A stretch of 64,000 nt of DNA from Paralvinella palmiformis (lineage: Eukaryota; Annelida; Polychaeta; Terebellida; Alvinellidae), in contig JAODUP010000021.1 of the NCBI GenBank assembly GCA_025642065.1, positions 740,001-804,000 on the forward strand, in the 5' to 3' direction. The stretch's first letter is position 1; every line of letters starts with the position of its first letter. The notes below the pieces were generated by a model. The model had not been told where the DNA came from and did not search any database. It saw nothing but the letters and a program-made list of their open reading frames with translations. Position numbers and translations under genes: made by a program. Positions 56,331-64,000 of this stretch are shown here, piece by piece.

Positions 56331-56840
56331 TTTATTACCATATACTATGTATTAACATTATAATATAAAGTAACTAAAAAAATTATATGTGTGTATTTAT
56401 TTTAGAATAATTACTGATGGCGACGAAACAACTACAAGAGCTTTCAGTAGGCGACGAAACGATTTCTAGTTGGTGACGAAACAACATATTCTGGTATTGG
56501 CGACGAAACAATCTATTACCCAGTAGACATTGGTATATTTGGACACTTCATTACAAATTCGTTTGAGGTGCCACCATGTTAAACAACTCCTAGTTCGCCT
56601 ACATTCATCCTATTTCGCCAATCGTCACAACAACAGAAGTCAACACCAGGTGACTGTGCCCAATAGGCGACAGCCAGGGGTCTCTACCCCAAACTTCAAC
56701 AAGTCACACACAAGTCACTGACTTATTCACATAAAGTACGACAGTTAATATACACGACTCTCCTCTTGCTGTGAAAAGCAAAAATTGTTTAGTGAAACAC
56801 TCAGTAAGGTATAAAATATTTTTTTGCTCTTACGCAGGAC

Positions 56841-57880
56841 CATCTTGGCAGGTTTCTCCCCATGACACGGTAAAAACCATGATAATTACGCAGTTTCTGC
56901 CGATACGGCAGAAATACTTTCGGGGGAAAGGGCAGAAACTAAATCTGGGAAAAATTGACATGAAAATACCAAATTAATAGACATTAACAGTTTGAAACCA
57001 ATATACATCAGCATAAGTTATTTAACTGTAAATCTTGTTCACGTGCCACATACTTATTTAAAGTGTATGTCAATAATTCATCACGTTTAAGATTGTGAGA
57101 TAAAAGATTGAGATTATGTATTTCTTGTTTCTGTGCAGTGATATACATTATAATGCTAAATAAATTTGATTTTATAATGACTGCTTTGTTATGCAAGGCA
57201 ACTTAACACTATCAAATACCCAATCAACTATGAGGAGGGTGATGGTGTGTCTAGTCATGTTTGAAAACTACTGACAACATCATTTAGTCTGTAGTAATAA
57301 CTACAGGATTATCACTGTGAAGAGATGCTGCTGTGTAATAACACTCACCCACTGCTGCATATTAAAGTGAGTGGTGTATGATTGTTATTACACCATAGCA
57401 TAGGGAAGTATCTGCACTGCCTAATTATAATATGGTAGACTTCATATTGACTAGATTAATGTGACACTGATGGGGGTTATCAATCTCAGCAGATTAGTTA
57501 GTTATTCTTGATATAGTCTCTTGATGTGCACATACAGATTTATACTTGTGGCTGGACAAATTGCTTCATCTTGCAGGTTTGTAGTTTTGTTATGCACTTT
57601 ACCACATAACATTCAACATATTCAAGGGAAGTAGACAGCGAGATTATGTCTGGAAGCACTTTGTTGTTTTTCTTAAACATTATTAAACAGATGAAAACAT
57701 TAATAATTTAATACTATCCCTGTACAAATGTACTTGGTGATACCATGACTTACACATGGTTATGCTTTGCAACTTAAAATAAACACATCTGCAAGTTTCT
57801 TCCCAATTTCTGCCATTTCTCCCCGGCAGAAAGGTATTTCTCCCCTTTCCTCCCCATGGCAGGGGAGAAAGCTAACCCTG
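56841..57880. mobile_element. hAT-like non-autonomous element, 1,040 bp
   Basis: Flanked by a perfect 8-bp direct repeat CGCAGGAC (56833-56840 and 57881-57888), the target duplication length of hAT elements. The ends are inverted: CATCTTGGCAGGTTTCTCCC on the left and, reverse-complemented, CAGGGTTAGCTTTCTCCCC on the right. Inside each end TTTCTGCCG and GGCAGAAA motifs recur, so imperfect inversion extends over about 100 bp. The interior has no transposase frame. The assignment to hAT rests on duplication length and the CAGGG-type terminus. Confidence 0.75.
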
Positions 57881-58418
57881 CGCAGGACTCGCGTCAATCT
57901 CGGCCCACCTATTTGGTTGTTAAAGTGGTATTCCTATGTTTTGTTATGTATAATTAAATGGCCGGCCTAATTAAATATGTATTTGTGTACACAAATAAAA
58001 TGTTACTTGAATGTTTACGTGCTTTTATGCTTTCTAATTACCATGTGTATGTAGGTTCTAGTTGCTCTAGCATTGTTTCATTGGGTAGATTGTGGTTGTT
58101 GGGCGTGTTTGAGTTTTGCGTGTAAACAACGTTGACGCAGGAAGTCGTAGTCACTTCAGCCAATACAATAAAACATTTAAAACTATATGTCGTACAGTCG
58201 GGCCGTAGTCCATTGCAGAAGATATTCGGCTTCTGGGCATAATACAGGAACGACGACCGCTCTACCCACCAGCTCCTCCGAGCATGTGCCCGCCTATACG
58301 GACCACGATTGTAGGCCTCCGTGAGGTGGACTGTTACTCAGTACTGTTATTCAAAATAAACCGTTAGATATTTATATTATTCCAATAGACTATAGGCCAC
58401 TGTAGGCCCTATGAATAT

Positions 58419-58449
58419 AATATATATATATATATATTATATATATAGT
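58419..58449. repeat. (TA)n microsatellite
   Basis: TA run with a TATTATA interruption. Confidence 0.85.
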
Positions 58450-58583
58450 AATCGACATGGGCTGAGTTTCTTGTGTGATCACATGACATTAGATATGTTC
58501 AAAGAATTGTATTCGCATTTTACAGATGCGCTGCTTGGATATAAAATATCAGGAGAGCAGACTTACTGGGGAGAAAGTCAAGG

Positions 58584-58718
58584 GATATGAAACACTTTAA
58601 AATTAGTGCCATTCATTTTGAGAATAATCAATTCATGAATCTAAAAAAGGTATCTGCACCTACATGTTATTTGCGAATACCAACAGAAGCAAAAGCTGGT
58701 CAAAGGCGCATTACATAA
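58584..58718 (+). pseudogene. Possible THAP-domain fragment
   Basis: A 44-codon frame reads AIHFENNQFMNLKKVSAPTC, which resembles the C-terminal half of a THAP zinc finger (C-x2-H-F, then Leu-x-x-Ala-Val-Pro-Thr). The zinc-binding Cys before the His is replaced (ISAIHF), and AVPT is SAPT. The frame ends in TAA. It precedes a clearer THAP-like exon, so it may be part of the same decayed gene. Confidence 0.35.
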
Positions 58719-58883
58719 ATGAAATACCGGTTTTCATGATTTATGCTTTATATTTATTTTATCTACAATGAGCGTAATAAACTAGAAAGTCAAGAAATAC
58801 TTCCCATATTGTTCAATATCAATTTTTACTCCTTACTTTGTTGCAAGAACATTGGCAGTAACATTTGGAATCTCTTTTTTCAG

Positions 58884-59305
58884 AAATAGTCTGACCTGGA
58901 ATGCTGTTCCAACATTGATAAAAGTGGGAAACCCTCCACCTAAAGTGACACTGAAGAGACGACCACCAACACAGAGAACTACACACTCTCCTAAGAGACA
59001 GAAAGTTGCAACTGTACAAGATGGTGATGCTATAGATAATCCAGTTAAGTTTAAAAAAACATTCATATTCAGTGTCTGGTACAAAACACTTATTATTTTG
59101 TAAATTGTGTTGAACCCAGAAAATATTGATAGTTATATTGACAAACTAAGGTTTTCATTATAATTAGAGCATTCTATTAACATTCTGGAACAGTAATGTT
59201 ATCTGTTCCTTCCCAAATCCAGCTAATCTACTTGATAAAACAGTAGAAGCCACCCCAAGGAAGAAGCAACTCCAGACCAGGAAGAAGCATCCTCACCCAT
59301 TATAG
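58884..59305 (+). CDS. THAP-like protein exons (partial, doubtful gene)
   Basis: An exon-like segment at 58884-59043 starts after a strong acceptor (CTCTTTTTTCAG) and ends at a donor-like CCA|GTTAAG. It encodes LTWNAVPTLIKVGNPPPKVT, the end of a THAP domain including the AVPT motif, followed by a basic Pro-rich stretch. A second segment, 59223-59305, encodes VEATPRKKQLQTRKK and a stop and follows an AAATCCAG acceptor, but its phase does not match the first donor, so the gene is either broken or spliced otherwise. THAP domains are zinc-dependent DNA-binding modules of P-element-like transposases and host regulators. AATAAA follows at 59398-59403. Confidence 0.5.
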
Positions 59306-59636
59306 CTGTTTGTGCCATGTACGTTTATTGAAATTTTTAACATTTAGCCTAATTTCTTGTAGTTAGTTTAGATTAGTTACTCTCTTTGAAATATTGTAAT
59401 AAAGAAATGTTGTAAATAAAATATATAATGTGTAGAATTTCACAATGTATGTTTGTTAAACAATTTAATGTAGAATTTTACACAATGTATGCTGCCTGTA
59501 TTAATTAAAGAGGGTTGTACACATAAATGTTACGTTTGTTGAATTTAGGCCCATTAAAAGTAATAATATCCTATGATTGCTAACACATAAATAAAAGATT
59601 TCCTGTACAAGCGTCATTTTATTCCCAGACTTTCAA

Positions 59637-59768
59637 GTGGACTGTTTTCTCTGGCAACATTTGTTTCCCAGACTGTTTCCCGACGTTGTAAAATTTCACG
59701 ACATTTCTGGCCCTGGAAAATGAATTTGTTATTTCTCAGCTTTTCCAGGACATGTGAGAACCCTGTGA
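59637..59768 (+). repeat. Dispersed repeat, copy 2 (partner at 29525)
   Basis: Shares CCTGGAAAATGAATTTGTTA and the flanking GTAAAATTTC with 29525-29665. The end reads CCAGGACATGTGAGAACCCT, like the terminus of a hAT-type element. Confidence 0.6.
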
Positions 59769-60690
59769 GTATAATGTGATGTTGGCTATTTAATAATGAT
59801 CAGGTATATGAATGTAGGCGATGGCAATTACTAGGTAAGACATGATGCTGGTTTGTGTATTAATTTATGTAGTGTTGACAATAGTATATGTACATGGTAC
59901 AAAAGAACCAAATATGTGAGACAATCCATATACCATATTTTGTTACACGTACAAAATATATATTATACATTTCAATAAATGCTACAACATAAAAAAGCTG
60001 CTTTTTTATTTGGGTGGTAGCATATGTGAATGTGCAGTTGTATAATTTGAACAGATGCACACATAAACACAAATGGTTGTACATCACCATATTGGCTAGG
60101 TTTGATGTCTAGAAACAAGTGAGTGTGGCGAATGATTAATTTAACAACTGATTGAGAGTGTATGAACAAATATTTATATGTTGAGTCAAATGGAAATAAA
60201 GTTGTGCTGATCTATGTAAACCAAAGTGGGAATTGTAGACTATGTGTAGCACAAATTCACCACACCCACTGTCTTGGGGGTGGTATAACCAGTCTCACTG
60301 TCTGGTATTACTTTTTAAATATTTATTGGTGATAATATTCATGTGCTCTCCATTGAAATCCTCTAGAAAAAATGACTGACAGTTTAACACGAGACGATCT
60401 CAGGATGCTTAGCGAAAGTGACTAAATATTGCTGCTAGTATTGTGAGTGTGTCCGCCTCAAGGCTTACACATGAACATAGGCATTGCCATTTTAATTCTA
60501 TAGATGCTTGAAATATGGCAATGACAACAAAAGAATGAATGTTGATTAAAAGCCATTGTGTTTTTGTTGTGATCAGCTGTTTTCCCAGCAGAGCCCCACC
60601 GAGTGTAAATATCCACCGCTTGGTGCACTACAAGAGTCAGCTGTTACATGGTCAAGTGCAGGAGTTGACTTCTATATAAAGTTTTCTGCC
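59769..60690. other. No recognisable feature
   Basis: AT-rich; no coding motif or repeat family recognised. Confidence 0.4.
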
Positions 60691-60698
60691 CAAACCTA

Positions 60699-61460
60699 GA
60701 AGACTCCCGACCACACACCAGTCACTCTTGCAGAACTACATGTCATACATGCCGCCCTGGCATGGCAGGAAGCAGAAGACAGACCAGAAGATACAATCAT
60801 ACACTCAGACTCTATGGCAGCCATAAAAACCCTTGCACAAACAAAAACACAAACATATCCAGAAATCGCAATTAAAATTATTGACTCTGCCTTTGCCTTA
60901 AGCCAATGCAATGGCCTAACCAATCTACACTGGATTCTGAGCCACATAAATATTGAGGGTAACGAACGGGCCAATAAAGCCACTAAACTAACCAATATGC
61001 AGAACAAACACTAGGTGCATACAAACACGATAACAGAATTTCTCCCAAAACAAATAAGACCAAATTCAGATTTAACTAAATTAGGTAACTGGTACAATAA
61101 AACCACTGTTCCCGGCGATCCAACTCATAAATAACAAATTAGCAGCCATTCACAAATGCTGCCTCTGCTGCTGGGTGCACACAAGAAATATTTGTCGGCC
61201 TTAACAAGAAAGCATTTTCCCTACATTGTAATCAAACTTTTGACCCCGTTCACTGCCTAATAAACTATCCCACTTTCCCAGCATGCCAACAACCTCTTAT
61301 ACAAGTACTAACACCCGAACAACATGATCTAACAGACACAGAAAAATCAGCCTTCATAATACACAGTCACGGTTGTAGGACAATTGGCCACCAGAAAAAT
61401 GCTCACTAATAAAGTAGGAGATTGGACAAATACCCACCAAAAAAACAATATTAAACTAAA
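60699..61460 (+). pseudogene. LINE RNase H domain and 3' end, relic
   Basis: 60699-61014 encodes an RNase H domain: TLAELHVIHAALAWQEA (Glu of the active site), IIHSDSMAAIKTL (Asp) and LHWILSHINIEGNERANKAT, where the last catalytic Asp of the usual NE-x-AD is Asn. The following 450 bp are out of frame but end with GGAGATTGGACAAATACCCA, matching in inverse orientation the sequence at 61930-61965. It belongs to a LINE whose ORF2 carries RNase H (as in I-, Jockey- or Ingi-related groups). Confidence 0.8.
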
Positions 61461-61894
61461 TAAACATATATTGAACTAAAACCTTTTTTTTTCACTTATT
61501 TAGATTTCCATTTTTATATCATGAATATGATAGCAATTTTTGGCTTTAAAATATAATGTCAACATTTTCAAATATTGCATTCCCAGTACTACTATATAGA
61601 CCTATAATTAAAGCAGTAGTGCCAGTACATTATCAATTAGTTGTTTACTATTGAAATTTAACTGCAGCCTTTATAGAAGCCATATATAAATCACTGAACT
61701 TGAAGATTAAAGTTCTTCTCTGTTGCAAATTAATTGATTCCTTCATTGAACCCATGTAATCTTTAGATCTATATCATTAATTGCAATGTTTTGCATAGTC
61801 CCTTACAAATTGTATCCATGATTCCAATAATATAATATTCAGGCCTGCTTTGTTCATTCAATCAGTGCAATCATTATTCGTGATTCAGAATGTA

Positions 61895-61990
61895 AATAAA
61901 TGAAAATAATTCGTTTAATTTGTTTTTTATTATTTTTTTCTTGGTGGGCATTTGTCCAATCTCCCACTGTGACTTTATTGGTGAATATTG
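61895..61990 (-). mobile_element. LINE 3' end, inverted copy
   Basis: The minus strand reads GGGAGATTGGACAAATGCCC followed by ACCAAGAAAAAAATAAT, matching the plus-strand 3' end at 61413-61460. The copy is truncated; upstream of it the plus strand carries the dispersed repeat at 62145. Confidence 0.65.
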
Positions 61991-62144
61991 TCCAGTGGGC
62001 ATTTGTCCGTGCACCCAAAGCCACTCCACACAAGCGACAAACTGGTGATCATTGATGTGAAAGGTCAATGCTGGGGGATACTCCACGAAATAGGTTGGTT
62101 TTGTTGTTCGGGGAGAATCTCCAGGCTGTCGCTTAATCAGCACA

Positions 62145-62250
62145 GCCTCTATGTTGGAGTGGTTGAGAAACCTCCTCCTCCACCACCCACAGGGGAGCAG
62201 TACGGAAAGATGGAACCGAAATACCCTGAGGCTGGTCACTTGCCAGTGTT
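62145..62250 (+). repeat. Dispersed repeat, copy 2 (partner at 190)
   Basis: Plus-strand copy containing GGGGAGCAGTACGGAAAGAT and ATACCCTGAG..GGTCACT, matching 190-295 in reverse orientation. Confidence 0.6.
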
Positions 62251-62293
62251 TTACGTCCTCAGGGGGGTTTTAACTTTATTTTAAATAATTCAG

Positions 62294-62447
62294 TGGAGAC
62301 GGCAGCGCCATTTAACGTGGTCAGCCACCCACGATGTAGTTAGCCGAGAAATTAATCCCTGGAAAAGTGTAGATCTCTTACAGGGTTCGAACCTGTGACC
62401 GTTGGCACCATGTGCCGGGTGCTTAACCGCTAGGCCACCGGAGCTCA
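62294..62447 (-). mobile_element. tRNA-derived SINE
   Basis: The plus strand reads GGGTTCGAACCTGTGACC (perfect box B complement) and GGTGCTTAACCGCTAGGCC (box A complement), spaced as in a tRNA. The sequence that should close the acceptor stem is absent, and SINE-like body sequence follows to about 62294. It is not a functional tRNA gene. Confidence 0.6.
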
Positions 62448-62763
62448 CTAATAGAAATAAACCGGTAGTTTAGTTTGATATAGAAAAATATCGGGTTACT
62501 ATTTATAACATTTTATTTCATACACCTATGTATACTATTACAAAAATCTAGACTCTACCACATATGCCTGCATAGCTCTGTTGATATATACTGTAAATGC
62601 TTTAAAACAACTGATGAACAACTCAAACGACCCTGAAAAGATTATTTCGCCCCCTAAAATGTGGACAACCTTTGACATGACCTATTTCTCGATGACCCAG
62701 ATAACAACTTCCGGTAGTGTTTGCAGAACGACGTACGTTCGTAAATGTTTATTGCACGTCGCG

Positions 62764-62880
62764 ATGATGGCTGATGACATACCCATCATACCGAAAGCTG
62801 GCCAACTTTGGGTGCACACAGGCAACATTGTCAACTGGAATCGTCTGAAGAAGAAATTGACTCAAGTACCGGCAGAAGAG
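62764..62880 (+). CDS. First coding exon of an unrecognised gene
   Basis: An ATG pair at 62764-62769 with GTCGCG before it opens 39 codons to a donor GAG|GTAATA at 62880/62881. The peptide starts MMADDIPIIPKAGQLWVHTG and continues with NIVNWNRLKKKLTQVPAEE. Composition and the acidic Met-Ala-Asp-Asp start look like a real protein, and CpG content rises around the ATG. No family was recognised. An in-frame upstream reading exists (from 62581) but has weaker protein character, so the later ATG is preferred. The rest of the gene would lie to the right, outside or in unrecognised exons. Confidence 0.5.
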
Positions 62881-63740
62881 GTAATAATGTAGTTAGTTTA
62901 CTCAGAAGTATATATAATTTAAAAACTAAGTTTACAAGTTCTGGGGTTCGTTGCGACGTTGACGGAATGGCTGGCAACGCCATCTAGAATATGCATATTC
63001 AATATTGACGATTATGCCAAGTCATGATGATATGTAATTTTTTTGAATTATGATTGTGTTATGATTTTGTAGAAATGATTCAGCAAAATATAAGGTTAAC
63101 TTGACGAATGCCACAACATTAGTGATACAATATTTTATGCAATAGATCTAATTACGACTAATTATTAATACTATTAATTATTATAGATAATAGTTTAATA
63201 GTGATCTAGAGTATATTAATAGATCTATTCATTATTGTCTAATACTAGTATTAGTCTATAGGCCCCTGTTAAGAATTACAGTAACTTCGGTAATTTCGGA
63301 TTGGTAACCTCGGCCCCCTGGTAATCTCGCCCCTCCACCATCCCCCCCATAAATGAAAGGATTATTTTGCAAATGAACATACAGTCACATACGGTATTGT
63401 TTATATACTAATTTATTATGGTAATGCGGTTTACATTTTATTCATGTGAATAACTTAGGTTGAAATGTAATAATATAGTTACAGTTATCTCTATCGGTAT
63501 ATATCTTTTACATAAATATATTAGAGTCAAGCGGTGATTTGTATTGATTTATCTTTTTTTTTTATGACATGTAGTTTTTGTACTTGTATATTGATGTCTT
63601 TTCTCCGGTAATGGAGGGTTAACAATAATAATAATATACACAAAATTTATATTTTCGAAATATATATACTATACAGATATTTTTTATTTATTTATTTATT
63701 TATTTTCATCCTCAAAATGAGGAAAACATGCCATACAATA
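62881..63740. other. No recognisable feature
   Basis: Very AT-rich; the presumed intron after the exon at 62764. ATTT-type repeats occur near 63685-63705. Confidence 0.4.
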
Positions 63741-63784
63741 AAACACTAATTATAATGAACAATAAAAGAAAACATGCCACAAAC

Positions 63785-63950
63785 TGTAATTAAACTTGCG
63801 CAGCTCCATATTGTCGGGAGCATGCACAAAGAAGTTGAAATGCATTGCGAATGCCATGTTCGTCTTCTCCCCAATATTTGAAAATTCTCTTCTGGAGTTT
63901 CCGACATTTCTTTTCTTGGTGATGCTTGAGTTTTTCTTCACTCACCAGTC
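63785..63950 (-). CDS. Possible coding fragment at the right edge
   Basis: About 49 codons on the minus strand without a stop include EEKLKHHQEKKCRKLQKRI and GEDEHGIRNAFQLLCACSRQ, ending at a stop near 63790. The composition is protein-like. Upstream a donor-like CTG|GTGAGT (near 63945) ends another frame reading MTRQDWYISKSDW, so an exon end or a frameshift may be here. No family was recognised; the fragment could also be part of a repeat. Confidence 0.25.
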
Positions 63951-64000
63951 AGACTTGGATATGTACCAGTCTTGCCTCGTCATGGAGCAGTGTGATCAGC

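Larger units (their letters stand above)
55060..56520 (-). mobile_element. Candidate MULE with inverted motif arrays
   Basis: A transposase relic (55565-56110) sits between a left array (55080-55150: TCGTTTGGTCGCC, GTTCGTCGCCAA, ATTTCGTAACCGACC) and a right array (56415-56515: four copies of GGCGACGAAAC in the opposite orientation). MULEs often have long, degenerate terminal inverted repeats, so the arrays may be its ends. No 9-bp target duplication was found. Confidence 0.45.

Noticed and set aside
62384..62447. tRNA gene on the minus strand
   Set aside because: The box B is perfect, but the 3' strand of the acceptor stem is missing; a SINE head is more likely.

Overview
The window looks like animal nuclear DNA. 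It is AT-rich, its genes are split by introns with GT/AG borders, and it is full of dinucleotide microsatellites, tRNA-derived SINEs and decayed LINE, MULE, hAT-like and pogo-like elements. Gene content and repeat style suggest a lophotrochozoan, most likely a mollusc; that is inference, since no species marker is present.

Left part (1-9,000). The 3' four exons of 6-phosphogluconolactonase (PGLS, + strand, 2217-6280) are present. The first exon lies left of the window or was not found. PGLS ends tail to tail with the next gene: poly(A) signals of the two strands sit about 140 bp apart near 6.6-6.75 kb.

Gene core (9,005-27,306, - strand). Seventeen exons, all with GT/AG borders and compatible phases, join into a predicted protein of about 530 residues. 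It has two nucleoside 2-deoxyribosyltransferase-like 'Raw' repeats, each preceded by an EF-hand-like segment, and belongs to the family of Drosophila Raw and C. elegans OLRN-1. Its introns carry SINEs, an 80-bp minisatellite, a 588-bp pogo-type MITE and a 370-bp compound CA/GA array that starts just after one splice donor.

Middle (27.3-39.8 kb). No convincing coding exon was seen. The stretch may hold 5' UTR exons and the promoter of the Raw-like gene. It contains microsatellites, a 52-bp minisatellite and SINEs.

Right part (39.8-64 kb). This is a transposon graveyard. It holds a LINE relic (+), a MULE transposase relic (-), and a 7-kb pair of pogo-like terminal inverted repeats enclosing a nearly full-length but frameshifted LINE (-) whose ORF1 seems to end in an IMPACT/UPF0029-like domain. 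Further right are a frameshifted unrecognised coding unit (+), a second MULE relic flanked by inverted arrays of a short motif, a 1,040-bp hAT-like element with a perfect 8-bp target duplication, THAP-like exons, and two LINE 3' ends facing each other. A clean first-exon candidate of an unrecognised gene lies at 62,764-62,880. No bacterial features, CRISPR arrays, rRNAs or intact tRNA genes were seen.
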